64,000 nucleotides of DNA from Pilatotrama ljubarskyi (Eukaryota > Basidiomycota > Agaricomycetes > Polyporales > Polyporaceae). The notes under the pieces are model-generated. The model was not told where the DNA came from. It ran no database searches and was given only the letters and a program-made list of their open reading frames with translations. Made by a program: the position numbers and the translations under genes. How positions within the stretch are numbered: the first letter of the stretch is position 1; each line of letters begins with the position of its first letter. Shown piece after piece: positions 1-11,994 of this stretch. The stretch spans positions 184,804 through 248,803 of the forward strand of contig MU277713.1 of the NCBI GenBank assembly GCA_022385805.1, written 5' to 3'.

Positions 1-86
1 ACAGCAAAGACCACCCGGGCCTAGAAAGCGAAAATGAATGGGGGGTGGAAGAGAGGGAGGAATGGTGAAGACGAAGTTCGACGCTG

Positions 87-94
87 CTTATATA
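87..94 (-). promoter_or_regulatory. TATA element of a gene beyond the left edge
   Basis: On the minus strand the sequence reads TATATAAG, followed downstream by a pyrimidine-rich stretch running to about position 30. That TATA plus CT-rich leader arrangement is what precedes other start codons in this window. I infer a promoter reading leftwards out of the window; no start codon of that gene can be fixed here. Confidence 0.4.
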
Positions 95-359
95 CCCCCT
101 TCACCCCGGTCAGCCTCAACGTCACCGGCGCATTCGGAGGAGAAGAGGCTGGCGAGGCGGGCACAATGGACTATTCGGGCAACTCACCTTCCATTCTGGG
201 ACGAGCACAATGTTCAAAGGAATCTCCGAAGGATGAGCGTAGCTCACGTTTCCGACGATGTCAGACACATAGACCTGAGGTCAATGGATATCACGCGTCG
301 CTCGAACCAGTCAGTATTACATTCAAATGGAGCCCTGTACACCGGGTATCCCGATTGCT

Positions 360-2420
360 CTAAGAGCTGGAAGCGTTCACATAAGGTGCGCACACATTGG
401 GATCGTGCACCTTGGACGGATCGACCGTGAGGTATCCTCGCTTGACACCCTCCAAGTATGACCTAAACAGATAGACATGAGCCCATAGGAGAACTAGCCA
501 TCGCTGCGTACGCACCATTGCCGCGCAAGGTCTCCTGCTTGCTCAGAGATCTCGACCTTGAAGTTCCAGAACTACGGCGCAGCGATGAACGGATGGCGTA
601 CGGTGACATCAGGCGAAAACTTACTATCCACCCCTTGCCCTTGCTATACGCGAGTTTCTGAGCATCGGCCCACTTGAAGAGAAAGTCGTCGGTCGCGTCG
701 AACTGAGTCGGCAAGCCCCACTCGCCGAACCACAGCGGGCTGTTGCCGAGCGCAGCGTCGTTTTGTACGCGTTGGAGGTTGCAGATGCTCGTGAGGTACG
801 CATCGGGATTAGCGTCGGCGACGCCCTGTGACTACGTCAGATGCGTCCAGAGGTGCCAGCGAAACATCCTTACGCCGAAGCTGTAGTAGAGATGGTTGTC
901 GTAGCCCTGCGGACCAATCTGCGCGTCCGCCGGGTTCGCCGGGTTGTTGAATTGCCAGTTGATGTCCATGAAGCTAGCGCTCGGATGAGCCCAGTTCGTC
1001 TCACATAATGCCAGACCACTCACTTGGTGACGAGCGGCTGACGAGAGTTGTGCAAGGGTGCCGAGGCCATGTTGAAGTTGAAGATCGACGACACGGCCAA
1101 CTCGAATCCGAGCTCGACCAAGATCGGGACCGCTTCCGCGAGCGCAGACTTGACCTCGGAGTCGAAGATCTTGCTCGCGCTGACCGTGGCGGTGAGCGCG
1201 GACGTGAAGTTGGACGTGTGTACCTGGACGTCGAGCGAGAGTCCTGGCACGGGAATGCCCAGGATGAGTTCGACCGCCCGTATCACTTGCACGAAGTTCT
1301 TCTGAACTACAGGACGCAAGTGTGAAAGGTACAGACGTCTAAGCGGTATGGCTACTTACAGTCTCCATATCCCGGGGTCTGATTCGCGTCCATGATGGGT
1401 TCGTTGACCGCTTCGATAGCGAAGACGGAGCCGAAGCTAGGGTCCAAATGCGAGAGCGCAGTCATGACTGCCGTCCACACCAGCGCGCGATGGTAGTTAT
1501 ACTCGGTCTGAAGGGAGATCTCAGCATGCGGCGGAGGTGCAGAGAGTGTATCGCATGCATACGTAGAACTCAACATCCGACGTGCAGTGGCCCGTGAACG
1601 ACTGGTTCGGAGTTTGCACGCCAGGCGGCGCGTGGTGATCCAGGATGGCTTGTATGCCGGCGTCCTTGAGCATCTGCAAGCCCCTTTGCTGCATCGCAGA
1701 TGGAGGGTCAGAGCTCGCTAGATGCTTCGAAGTAGCTCCAGCGCACGTACAAGGTGCTTGATACCTCCGCGAGGGTAGAACTCCGTCTTGCGATCGACTA
1801 GCGCCTCGACAATCCAGTACCCAAGCTGGGGTTGGGTTCAGAATCTGCACGGCCGTATTCGACAGGAAGGATCAACTCACCGGTATCCGGACGGTGTTGA
1901 TCCCAGCAGCACGAAGCTGGTTCACATCGTCTTGGGTGAACCATGTCGACCTGAATGCATCTCAGTACGCCTCTCGAGTTATGCGGTTGGCCAAAACAGC
2001 TCACCAGTGCTTATCGAACAGCTTGTCAACTGTCTTTGGGTACGCTTGCGCAAACGCACTGAAAGAGCGTTCCTTCAGCTCCTGTGCCCACCATGCACAG
2101 TGAAGTGTTCACTTACAACTCGGACCCGATGCAGTCCGAGCAGGTGCCACATGACTCTCCGCCCATAGCAGCCCATTCTACGCACGACAGTATAAGTCAC
2201 CGAAGCAGTGGACGAGGCATGAGGTCTTACCTGCTGGTAGCATCCAAGGTTCCAAGACTAGCCTATAGACGACCTACAGGTCAGCTCCCGCACATCCACA
2301 AACGTCCCTCAATGCTCACCAGGAGCCAAGGTTAACACCGTAGATCTTGTCCGGGATGGTCGCAGCCGCCTGGTGCAGGCACGACGCAGCAAAGATACCA
2401 ACAGCTAAGGAGAACCGCAT
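360..2420 (-). CDS. Secreted glycoside hydrolase family 5 (exo-beta-1,3-glucanase-like)
   Basis: The gene starts at ATG 2420 with a signal peptide (MRFSLAVGIFAASCL then an Ala-rich cleavage region) and the GH5 opening block YGVNLGSWLVLEPWM. It then carries TCSDCIGSEL, a DHHAPPG segment, the acid/base glutamate in EAVNEP (near 1410) and the nucleophile glutamate in WFGEWGL (near 725). The last exon reads WSYLEGVKRGYLTVDP and stops at 360. At least eight introns of roughly 50-60 nt have clean GT-AG borders, for example between YYSFG and GVADANP. GH5 enzymes retain a beta-glycosidic bond by double displacement; this subtype is expected to trim fungal or plant beta-glucan outside the cell. The subfamily and substrate are inferred; both catalytic residues and all conserved blocks look intact, so I see no decay. 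Confidence 0.93.
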
Positions 2421-3616
2421 CGCGCCAAAGCACCTCGGCAGGGTGAATCACCGGACAGGCGCAGGTGAACGCATACCCGCTTCAAGCCCCAGCGAGTTAA
2501 ATACTGCCTGTTCGCGTCAGCCGCCATATATTCATCGGTTCGTACGGCTCGCGAGCCATGGCAGGGCCGCTGCGAGCCTAATGCGTCTGCGACCGGTCTT
2601 CTATCAGAGCAGCGAGCGCATGGAACGGAGGCGGACGCGGTGCCTTGCGCGCGGTGTCCTGCATTCGAGACGCGCGATGGAGACACGGGTGACGGGAATG
2701 TATCGCGCGAGCCCGAGATGCTGGCAGGAGCAGGAGAGCCTCAGGCTGTCTCGCGCGCGCGCCTGGGAGCGCTTCGGGCGCGATGCGCGTGCACGCGACG
2801 AAGCCGCCGGGATCAAGTGACCCTTCTCTCGCGCTGCTCACTAACACCATCACCGCCGCCCTGGTCGCGGATGGTCCTGGCGTTGCTCTTACGACACGGT
2901 CGGAGGACCGGGCACGGCGATGTCTCGCTTCGATCTCTGCGTCGCGTTCTCTGCGTTCTGGAATGCCGTGAATTCTCCGATGGGCCTTCAGAGCACGGAG
3001 AGGACGTGGCCGTCGTCGCCGGGAGAGCGGCCCTCACCTCGTCAGCTGAGACGGTGCGGGCTGACGGGATGAACGGGAGTGGATAGCGAAGTGCTTTGTC
3101 GAGTGCGGAGGTGCTGGTGCGTAAATCATCTGGTCCGGGCGGGCTCAGTATAAACGTCTTCTGCATGCGAAAGTACGACAGATCGCTCTCCGAGCGGTAG
3201 CCAGAAGCACACCCGACGTTGGGATCGATACAAGGGTGTCCTCTGCGCATGCCCTCACCTCAGACTCGGACGCGTGGCGATATGGATGCGCGATAAGCCG
3301 CTCTGCCTGACAAGCCACTTATGTGTGCTGACCCCCGACGGCGTATCGCCTGGTACAATGGTGGTACGCATTAGACCTTCTCCGAGCGCAGCCAGTTACT
3401 TCCGTGTCTTCTATGCCTGCAGTAACCCCACCTTCGGAGCCTCGAGTCCCCACTTGCCAAGGCACTCGCACCCGAGATACTCCTGGAGGCTCACGGACGG
3501 ACGTCTGCATCCGTACATGTCCTTGCCTGCAACGCTCCTCCACTCACTGCCGCGATGCAGCAGAGCCTAAGAAGGATGAACTCCACCTATATAGCTAGGG
3601 AGTGGCATCGCTTACA
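2421..3616. other. No supported gene; promoter side of the GH5 gene
   Basis: This holds the upstream region of the GH5 gene, with AT-rich patches on the minus strand near 2500-2530 that could serve as its TATA element. Open frames exist on both strands (the longest, minus 2813-3250, is basic and Ser/Arg-rich), but none has recognisable domains or convincing splice structure. I would not call a gene. Confidence 0.4.
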
Positions 3617-4490
3617 CTATGAGCTCGGCGCATCCTGGAAGCGACACATCAGAAGGCCGTCGTAACCCATGTCGATATCAATGCCAGTACCCCAAGTCTT
3701 GACAAAGGCCGCCGAATCCCGAAGGACCGTTTTGGGGTCCAAGCAAGCCACACGACCAACATACTGACCGCTGAATGACACCAAGTGCCCCGTCGAATAA
3801 GCGCCGTGACGAAGGGACTGCTCGGCCTCATCGAAGTGGAAGTCTTTGGGTGGGGTTCCGCTCAGAATACTCCGTAAGTTCAATTGTCGGACTTTTCTCA
3901 CGCGCATCGCGAGGCCGCCGGAGGCGCTAGGAGGCTCCGAGGTTGATAGCCTTCCGGAGGTGGGATATTTCTTCGGGAGGGCAGCCCTCCGGCAACCCTC
4001 CACCAGCCTCCGCATAGCCTCGCCACGCCGTTAAGCGAGCCGGAGCCTGGCGGAGGGCGGTCCGAGACTGTCTCGAGGGTAGCGCCCTCCAGATGCAAAA
4101 TAACTTTTTCCGACACATGATCCCCCGCATCGCGTCTGCGACGACGAGTATCCCTTCATAGATGTAAATGGCCACGGTGTCGACCAAGTACTCGAGGACG
4201 TTTTCGCGCTGGAGGTCTTGATATCGCCCAGCGCATACACTCGCGCTCTCATTCCTTCGTGCCTTCGACGCCGTCCAAGTGCTCCGGCATCCCCTCCCCC
4301 AGAGGCGGCTCTCCCTGGAATGCGAGTTGTCGCCAGACTCCTCCCGCGAACACTTGGTGCCAGACATGTCGGATCTCGGATTCCTGGCGTCGCCGCACAT
4401 CTGGTATAGGGCTGCTCAATCCTTACGGATCAGCTTGTTTCGGCCACGGTGAAGCGTGGCGTAGACAGACGCCTGTTGAAGTAAGATGAA
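3617..4490 (-). CDS. Putative multi-exon gene or relic, function unknown
   Basis: Three coding-like segments lie in order on the minus strand. The first, after a candidate acceptor near 4412, contains HVWHQVFAGGVWRQLAFQG (about 4365-4300). The second contains EYLVDTVAIYIYEGI (about 4205-4150). The third runs to a stop at 3617 and contains SFSGQYVGRVACLDPKTVL. They are in different frames and could be joined by short introns, but the 5' end is not found and a 200-bp GC-rich, hairpin-prone stretch sits between the second and third. I do not recognise the family. It could be a real small gene, the tail of a larger one, or a decayed copy. Confidence 0.33.
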
Positions 4491-5500
4491 ACGAGCTCTG
4501 ATAATTGAGCAGCCCTTATGTTTGCAGCGGCAAAGACTGCCGTTTTGTCGCGTCGAACGGTTACCCCGTACACGATCAAGGAGCTTGGCATGCCCTACTT
4601 TATGCTACACTAGACCGAACGCGTCAGGCACACAGAGGCCGACGAGCTTACTGCTGACACTGCGTTCGCATTTCCGTAAAGACCACATAGACCACTGCCA
4701 GATGCCGGAATAGGTATGTCTGGACCACCCGACGGACCACCGATCCCAACGACTTGGTACCTGGGGCCGGGGCTCGTTTATACTGACAATGACCAGCAGA
4801 TAGGCGGATCGCAACGTCGACACGCGTCATTGGTCACATAAGCCGATTGAAGGGGCGCCTGCAGCTGATTTACGTGGTTCGAGGGTTGCCGAGCGCGGAC
4901 AAGTTTCTGCAAGAGAGTCGCGGAGGACGTACGTGCATGTGTGGTCATAGAGTGTGCGCTGTGGAGGAGATGTTACATACTGCAGACTGGAGCACAGCAC
5001 TTCGAGGGATGACGTCGACGACTCGAGCGGCAATGCACTAGCTATGCCCTCTCACCTAGCAATATGCGTGAAACCACAGCCGTCGTTGGGGATTTACATT
5101 AGGAAACGCAGCCGTGCAGCTCGCCACGACGGTCGGTGCTGAGAGGGTGCAATGATTGAAGGATTTATTGAGAAAGTAGATAGGGGTGTGGCGTCGGACT
5201 GCCAAAGAGGGCAGAGTTTGCGGGCGAACGTGTTCTTGCGGTTCGCCGGCGAGATTGGAGCCAGACTGGGCCGCATTCGCGCGCACTGCAGCTGCTCTGC
5301 ACAGACCTTGCCCCCAACACCGACGCTCCATTCGAATCCCTCTTAAACCCCTGCTCCGCCATCCCTCCTCTGCACGCCTTCTTCTCACCCGCCCTCTCCT
5401 CCCCGCCCCCTACTCGCATCCTTCCCCCTCTCCCTTCTCCGCCAACTTCCGGGTCTTCAGCCTCCTCGTGCCTGTCCACACCCACACATCTCACAACATC
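4491..5500. other. Intergenic region upstream of the velvet gene
   Basis: No gene is supported. Roughly the last 170 bases before position 5501 are strongly pyrimidine-rich on the plus strand, typical of a fungal transcription start and leader, and belong to the velvet-gene promoter. The rest shows only short random-looking open frames on both strands. Confidence 0.5.
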
Positions 5501-7184
5501 ATGCCCGCGCCATACCCAGTAAGTCGTTCTCCACACCCAACGCTCATCCCAATAAGCTCAAGCTCGCCGCCCTGCCCCAGCGACCGCGCAGTGTGCTCTC
5601 ACACATCGGTCAGGAGGTGAGTTTCGCTCATGGCCTCCTCGCCGGCCGCACCGTCAGGGTAGAGCTTGAAGAACTACAGAAAGCAGATCTCGGCCGCAAG
5701 TACGCATGCACGGCCTTCGCGACCCCCTTTTCCTCTTATGAGGGCACACCTTGAATATACTTCGCCCCCTCCCCTTTTTCCCTGCTATCAAGATATGCCC
5801 GCAAGGACAAGCGGCCACTCGACCCTCCGCCCGTCGTCGCCTGCCGCTTCTTCGAGGTTACACGCACAAACCACAGCGCCCCGCCTTTCGAGAGAGAACT
5901 CGAGCCAGAGCAGGCTGTGAGCAGCCTTTCCCTATGGCTCGGCGCTCATTCCTTCGCGCTCCCGCTCACTCGTAGCAGACCCTGGGGACGTTCTGCCATG
6001 TAGACCTCTTCCCCGTTCCCGAAGAGTTCTGTCCAGGAGGCGCGCCAAGACAATCCGATGGCCCCTCCTCGTCGACTCTGCCTCGCTCGTCGTTGCAGCA
6101 GTTTCCCGGGCCCTCTTACCCCAGCTCACACCAGCCATTCTCTCCGCCCGTGAACCTTCCGCCCCTGGTGCTGAACGCAGCCTCAACTGCCCCGCCCAAC
6201 ATGTCTTCGGTGCGGGGAACAGGTGCGCGCACGTCCTCTTGCCAGACACACCTCTCATCTTAACCCTTCTCCACCCAAAGCACCCGGCGCGAGCGCGTAC
6301 TCGCAACACTTGACCCTGCCATTCCCAGACGTCTCGCACATGCAACCCCCAACAGGGGCCGGGCAAGGCACCGTCCTCCCTCGCCTGCAAGATCTCACCG
6401 CGTTTGAGCGGCAGCTCCCCGCAGCAGGGCCGTCGTACGCCGCCCCCGCCAGCGGCGACCCCGACGTCGTCGCCTGGCTCGGCACGTTCCCGATCCGCGA
6501 GAGTTCAAAGTGCACAGCGATGCTCTCCGGCGGGACGTTCGTCGAGTGCCCCGTCGTCGACTACCGGGGTAAGCGCACCGCCATGTTCGTCTTTCCCGTG
6601 AGTCCCCCGCCTCTCTCCCTGCGCTCGACGTGCGCAGTGTGCAGAGTGCTGATATGTTTGTGTGTGCGCGCGCAGGACCTCGCGGTGAAGATGGAGGGCA
6701 CGTTCGTGCTGCGCTACCGCGCGTTCACGATCTGCTCGCAGCGCGCCACCGGGCCGCACATGCCCGTCCTCGCGGAGTGCTATGGCGGCCCGTTCAAGGT
6801 GTATTCGACCAAGGAGTTCCCCGGCCTCCGGCCCTCTACCCAGCTCACCAAGGTGCGTCCCCCCTCTCTCCTCCGACAATGGACCGATGCCGATGCTGAC
6901 ACTTGCCTGTGCGTCCTGGGCATCAGTTTCTCTCGCTGCACGGGGTGCGCGTGAACCTGCGCGAGAACGAGCGCAAGCGCCGCAAGAAGTCCGAAATGGA
7001 CGACGACCGCGACTCCCCACCTCCATCGGGAAGCGGAGCGGGCGGCTCCAGTCACGTCGGTGCTAGCGGTATCCGGGATGCGAGGATGAAGAGCGTCGGG
7101 AGGAGCGTCGGGAGCCCGAGCGGGAGCTCGAGGTCACCGACGAGTCCTAGTGCGCACGTTTTCCGGCAGCATACGTCGTCATGA
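5501..7184 (+). CDS. Velvet-domain developmental regulator (VosA/VelB type)
   Basis: The reading starts at ATG 5501 with a six-codon first exon (MPAPYP) followed by an intron, and ends at 7184. Splicing joins the classic velvet blocks: RKDKRPLDPPPVVACRFFEV, then TLGTFCHVDLFPVPEEF, a variable Ser/Pro-rich insert, and then the C-terminal half with GGTFVECPVVDYRG, MFVFP, DLAVKMEGTFVLRYRAF, PVLAECYGGPFKVYSTKEF and GVRVNLRENERKRRKK. The domain is split by a long insert, as in several VosA/VelB-like proteins. Velvet proteins are NF-kB-like DNA-binding factors that work as homo- or heterodimers in the nucleus to control sporulation, development and secondary metabolism. A Ser/Gly-rich tail follows the basic RKRRKK stretch. 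Introns of about 55-80 nt are in the expected places. Whether it is the VosA or VelB orthologue cannot be settled by eye. Confidence 0.95.
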
Positions 7185-7635
7185 TAGTTGCGCGTTGTCT
7201 CCGGGCGGGCGGACGAACGAGGAGCTGTTGCGCCTCGTGAGGCGAGTCGAAGCAAGTAATAGGGTAGAAAGGCTGGAAGGGTTCGCTGGGCTGTTTCTTG
7301 TATTCCGTTGTTATCTCGCTGTCTACGGTGTCCGCTTGCACAGTCCTGTTCCGTTGCCGCGGTCGTCCGCTTCGCTGCCTACTACTACACACATACACGC
7401 ATCGTTCTCGTTGTGCCGTGCGCCTCGCTCATACTGTATCATCTTTCTTCTCATCCCGTTGCCCTAGTATGGCTGCCTAAGCAGCTCACGAATCCGGCTC
7501 CTCGTTATGAATCTACATATGTCACATTTGCTTGCGTATGGTACAGTGCGCGTATCCCCGAGACCTCTACACGAAGCGGCATCCAAGCCACAACCCAGCG
7601 TCCTGCCAAGACGACGAACGACCAGCAAGCTTCAG
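7185..7635. other. Intergenic space between converging velvet and lipase genes
   Basis: This is the space between the 3' ends of two converging genes and should hold both 3' untranslated regions. The plus strand is pyrimidine-rich around 7320-7460. No coding sequence is supported. Confidence 0.5.
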
Positions 7636-8869
7636 CTAGCACCCCATAGTGACCCCGTTATACGGCCCATCGTGATCGCCCTCGTCCCCGTCAAAGACGT
7701 TCGGCACGTCGCCCACGATGCACTCCCCGCTCGCGTTATCCTGGCCGGGGCACGCGACCCAGCTGCCCGAGTCCAGGATGTGCAGCTCCCCCGAGGTGTG
7801 GTGGAACCCGAGGAAGCGCCCGGGGAGGATCGGCACGAGGTCCTCGCGGTTGTTGATGTGCGTGACCGAGATGGGCTGCGCGTCGACGTAGTCCGCGAAC
7901 GCCTGGTTGCCGACGCGCGGGAGGCCGTACCCGACGAAGGAGATCCGGGTGGTCCTCGGGAGGTGCGTGTGCAGGTAGAGCGCGTCGAGGAGGGCGAGCG
8001 CGGCGCCTGGTGCCAGGCCGGGGGCGAGCGTGCCAGCGTGAGTTGCGGGCCTAGATGATACATGCTGAGGCGATGGACGGAGGAGGAGGCGTACCTAGTG
8101 AATGACCGGTGGTGACGACGCTCTGCGTCCCGTACGTGTTCATCGTCTGCTGCACGGCTTGCAAGACGGACGTCGCGGTGCTGCGCGCAAGTCAGATCGG
8201 TACTCCGTGCGTGGTACAAACGGGAATATGGAGCGTTGGACGCACTCGGCATGGGATTCCGCGAAACCGCTGTGCACCTCTATCGAGGAGCTGAGGCCGG
8301 GGAAGAGCGTCGCGTTCAGACTCTCGAGGAAGATGTCCCCGTCCGTGATCAAAGGCAGGCTATAAGCGGACCAGTCAGCCCTATAGTCTAACAGACGGCG
8401 CACGGCTCGTCCCGAGCAGTACGCACATCTCCTCTGGGTCGGTGCCCTGGTGCGATACAATAACCGTGTCCAGAGACGGGTCGTACCCGACAAACCCTAT
8501 TCGACTCATCACGTCAATATATGCCGATCCAAACTCTGCGCTACGCCGTGAGCGCATACTCTGAGATGGGAACTCACAGAACTGGACGTCGAACCCGTTC
8601 CCTCCCGCCGCGACCGGCTTGAAGTGTGGGTTCCCCTGGCAGTTCGCGCCGCAGGTCCACGTCTTGGTCACGGACGCGTCGCAGTATCCTGCGCTTGCGT
8701 AGAAGGAGTACGGCGTGAAGGAGGCAATCTGGGTGGCGGACACCGTGGTTATGGTCTGGTCGAGAGTGACGTCCGCCGCCGCCGAAGTAGGCGCTGCCCA
8801 CGCCAGTCGGCGGTGACTGAGATAGAGGCCTGCCGCAAGCGCGGTCCCAAACAATCGGCGAGGAGACAT
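7636..8869 (-). CDS. Secreted class 3 lipase / feruloyl esterase-like alpha/beta hydrolase
   Basis: The gene begins at ATG 8869 with a signal peptide (MSPRRLFGTALAAGLYLSH) and ends at 7636. Conserved blocks in order are SFYASAGYCDA, TCGANCQGNPHF, FVGYDPSLDTVIVSHQGT, the nucleophile elbow TTGHSLGAALALLDALYL, VGYGLPRVGNQAFADYV, NREDLVPILP (acid residue Asp) and GFHHTSGELHI (catalytic His). The Ser-Asp-His triad is therefore complete. The GHSLG motif is interrupted by an intron; choosing the acceptor just before GCGCCGCG restores GHSLGAAL. Fungal enzymes of this family hydrolyse acylglycerols or feruloyl esters outside the cell; the substrate is not visible from sequence. The open frame continues upstream of 8869, but the signal peptide and the TATA element near 9024 support this start. 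Confidence 0.93.
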
Positions 8870-9019
8870 CCGCAGGGCGGTCGACAGGCTGCAGGCAAGA
8901 GTAGACGGGGGTGTCGAGAAATAGTGCACGGAGCAGAACGCGAAGGCGAGTGCGGCTGGGGGAGACGGAGACGGGGCTGCGGCTGGACGGCGGGTCAATA
9001 GAGGGCGGATAGAAGACGA

Positions 9020-9029
9020 CATATATACC
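9020..9029 (-). promoter_or_regulatory. TATA element of the lipase gene
   Basis: The minus strand reads GGTATATATG here, about 150 nt upstream of the lipase start codon, a plausible TATA position given a leader of about 100 nt. Confidence 0.5.
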
Positions 9030-10782
9030 GACCTTGCTCCCGTGGCGGGGCGCCAGCTGGTGCTATTCTTTCGTTTCCCGTCACACATCATGCGCTTGCC
9101 TCGAAACGCCTGCGCCTCATCGAGACTGATGTGCGATTTGACCATGTGTGCACGGCGGCGCGTCGCATCCTGTAACCGGCGTTCACTGCACGTCCGGTGT
9201 CAAAGTCCGATGTCCATGGGCAGCGCAATGCATCTGTCGCTGATAGGTAACTGCTATCTCGCGAACGGGACGAGATCCGCACCATATGGGCGCGAGTGGT
9301 TGAGTTCAGCGCGGAGGGACGGACACAGCTTCAGCTGACCGCGTTGGACAGCCTGAACTGTCGTGCGACGGTGGTTGTACGCTGACAGAGGATGCACGGC
9401 GTCCCTGCAGTGAATTTTCCGGGAAGGGCCGCGTGAAGGAATGAAGTGATGGCTTCTCCTGTAAAGCATATCAGTGAGCTTGAAGGGGCGCAGGGTAGTT
9501 CGAGGAAATGGACGAACGCTAACGGGAGGAGCTGCACTGGCATCGCGCGGCGAAGAACGTGGGTTTTGATACGATCAGTCCCAACGATGTATCGCGCGTG
9601 ACAGAAGGCTTTGCAATTCCAGGGACATCAGACTTGTGCTATAGATGTGCTGGAGCTATTCCTGCGCGTCGTACAGCGCGTGGTCCTGACGGGCATATGG
9701 AGGGAGCGATTGTATGTCAGAACTTGAAGCTTGGTGAAGCTTGAAGCTTGAAGCCGCAGCTTTGCAGCGAATGCTGTGCGGCCATAGATCGGCCGCAGCC
9801 GCTCCCGAACGACCGCGTTCAACTCTATTCCTGCAACTGCATTCGAAATAGAGCCTGAATCCTGGCCTGCGGTTGGAGTGCACTTTTGCTGCGCAGACGA
9901 GGAACGGGGTCTTGGTCCTGGTCTCTGCGGAACGCCCAACGCTGTCTGTCAGGCTAGTGAACGTCATACTACGGTCGTGAGTCGCACAGCTGGATGCGTC
10001 AAACGTAGCGTAGCAACTGCGAGCGTTTGATGGCACGGGTTGTTACACGCCGTCTCGCCCCAGACTCTGAGATATGAGAATGTGAGTCTCTGAGCCTGCG
10101 CCTATGGACATCGCCGGCAGCGACGGAGACTTTGCTGGCAGGGATGACTGACAGCGAAGTTCATTTCGGCATATCGGCTACGCATAGCATATGGATTCCG
10201 ATGGGTTTCTTACCTAAACTAGTCCTGTATATGCGCTGACCGCGTGGAGCACTCGTCTTCCCAGTCTCCTCCGGACAGTCCTGGTAGACATTCAGCGGGC
10301 ATGGGGACCTAGGCTTCAACACAACGCAATGCAGTCAGCCCAGAATGGAACGACAGGTACCGAACGCGGATACCATATCTGAATCAGTTCATGTCTCTTC
10401 CGATGGCTACTCATCGAACAAATTCCGGTGGGTGAGTCGCTCAACCGTCGAGCATCGGGTCGAGGTCATGATGTGGGTATTCCGGGCGAACGTGGTATGT
10501 AGAACCCGAAGCTTTGTAGGCGTGAGTGCTTCTTTCCGGCTGTGGGACCGTATCCCGCATCTGGACACCCAGCTGCAGAGCCTCGGAGGCTTCAAGTCTA
10601 CCTTCCAAGCTCGTCGGCCAACGGTAATGCGGCGTAGGTCTTGTTAAGGAGATTGGAACTGGTGTTGAACGCTTTGTAGGCTTTCATACTCTCATTGAGG
10701 TACGTTGACCGATTACATAGTAACGATGCAGTACTGGGGCTCAGGCTGTCGCCGGAGTAGGAAGTTGACGGCGACCAAGGGC
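9030..10782. other. Gene-poor stretch
   Basis: No gene is supported over about 1.7 kb. Short open frames occur on both strands without domains or splice structure. A small run of overlapping HindIII-like AAGCTT words (three copies within about 30 bases near 9725-9755) is the only local repeat I see. Confidence 0.45.
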
Positions 10783-11994
10783 CTAATCACCAAACCATGA
10801 ACTTGTACCGAGGGTGGGGCTGATGAGAGGGCCGCCGTACACGACCGTCCCGTCATAGTAGAACTCGATGATCCGGCTGGACAGCAATGGCGGCGTCAGC
10901 GTATGTGTCTCTCGTAGGTGTCAGTTGATGTGATTGTGCAGTACCCACCACACATTGAGCACGTCGCGCAGAGTGCGGAACTGTGCATACACGTCCTCCC
11001 TGGTCCACCCATCCGGTAGGTCCCAGCTGTCGAAGAACTCCCTTGCATTCCAGTCCCGCTCGTCATCATCGAAAGCAACGTCGAGGCTGCGTCAGACGTG
11101 CATCGTTGGTTAGCGCGGCACTAGCTCGATAGACCCGCAAGATAATCGCGAACTGGGCGTAACGGACTGTAACACGTACTCTCGGAAGATGGCCGCCATG
11201 AAATCAAACACCGTCACCCCGGTTTTCCTCCTTAGGATCCTATGGTCTAGCTCGCGACTAGTCAATGCCCCGATGATGATTTTGCTCGTCGGCACGTCCG
11301 TCGCGAAGCTCCGTTCTATCAGGGGATGGTCCTTCAGCAGCACGCTCCCCTTGTACGCCTTCTCCGCGTCCGTCACAGGGCGGAGCTGTGCCTCGTCGCG
11401 CATGCCGTAGTACCCGCCCGACGGCTTAGTGCGGAAGGCCGTGCGCAGGAGGGCGCGGTGTACGGTGAGGTGCGGGTGCTCCTGCTCCTCTTCATCTGAA
11501 CCGGTGCTCATGAAACTGTCGCTGTCGTCGGAGTCTGAGAGGAGGTCGTCTTTCCATTTGGAGAAGACGGTGAGCGGCCGGATGTAGTACCTCTGCGCGT
11601 GCACTATCCGCCGTGCTGTCAAATGTTCATAATCATCCGTCGTGATCTCATCAAACGACTGCTGGTTACGTAGAGGGAGCCCTAACTCACCGTTGTACTC
11701 CAACAACGTCTGCCCGCACTGCGGGTGCGTACAGAACCCATCACGCTCAATTACCTCCAGCGCAATGTTTCGCCAACAGTGCTCGTCCTCCAAGTCATCC
11801 TTGCCCAACGCGCCGATGCCACTGTGCCAGCACACGCGCCGCCAGAACTCGTCCGCGTCCTCTTCAGAGTCGTACAGCGCGGCGATGTGCGGGTGCGTCT
11901 TGTAGAAACAGACATGCGTGCGGATGTCGGAGACGGGGATGCAGGACTTGATGACGAGGAAGATCTCGAGCGGGAGTGGGCGGCGGAGCGACAT
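10783..11994 (-). CDS. F-box-like family protein, tandem paralogue 1
   Basis: This starts at ATG 11994 with an F-box-like N-terminus (LRRPLPLEIFLVIKSCIP) followed by THVCFYKTHPHIAALYDS, then the family signature DGFCTHPQCGQTLLEYN (C-x2-H-P-x-C). An acidic linker (SDSDDSDSF) and the block HPLIERSFATDVPTSKIII follow. Downstream exons supply REFFDSWDLPDGWTREDVY and a C-terminus with EFYYDGTVVYGGPL, stopping at 10783. A 75-nt intron after LLEYN stays in frame here but is shown to be an intron by the two paralogues. The exon joint near 10930 is uncertain. The family occurs in basidiomycetes as variable hypothetical proteins; a substrate-adaptor role is only inferred from the weak F-box. Confidence 0.65.

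Noticed and set aside
820..850. Frame break in the GH5 gene suggesting decay
   Set aside because: A 51-nt GT-AG intron at this point rejoins YYSFG to GVADANPDAYL, so the gene is intact.
8040..8110. Broken GHSLG nucleophile motif in the lipase
   Set aside because: An intron splits the motif; the acceptor just before GCGCCGCG gives the normal GHSLGAALALLDALYL.
8870..9145. N-terminal extension of the lipase to 9145
   Set aside because: The extension is unconserved, lies partly upstream of the TATA element, and would bury the signal peptide that starts at 8869.
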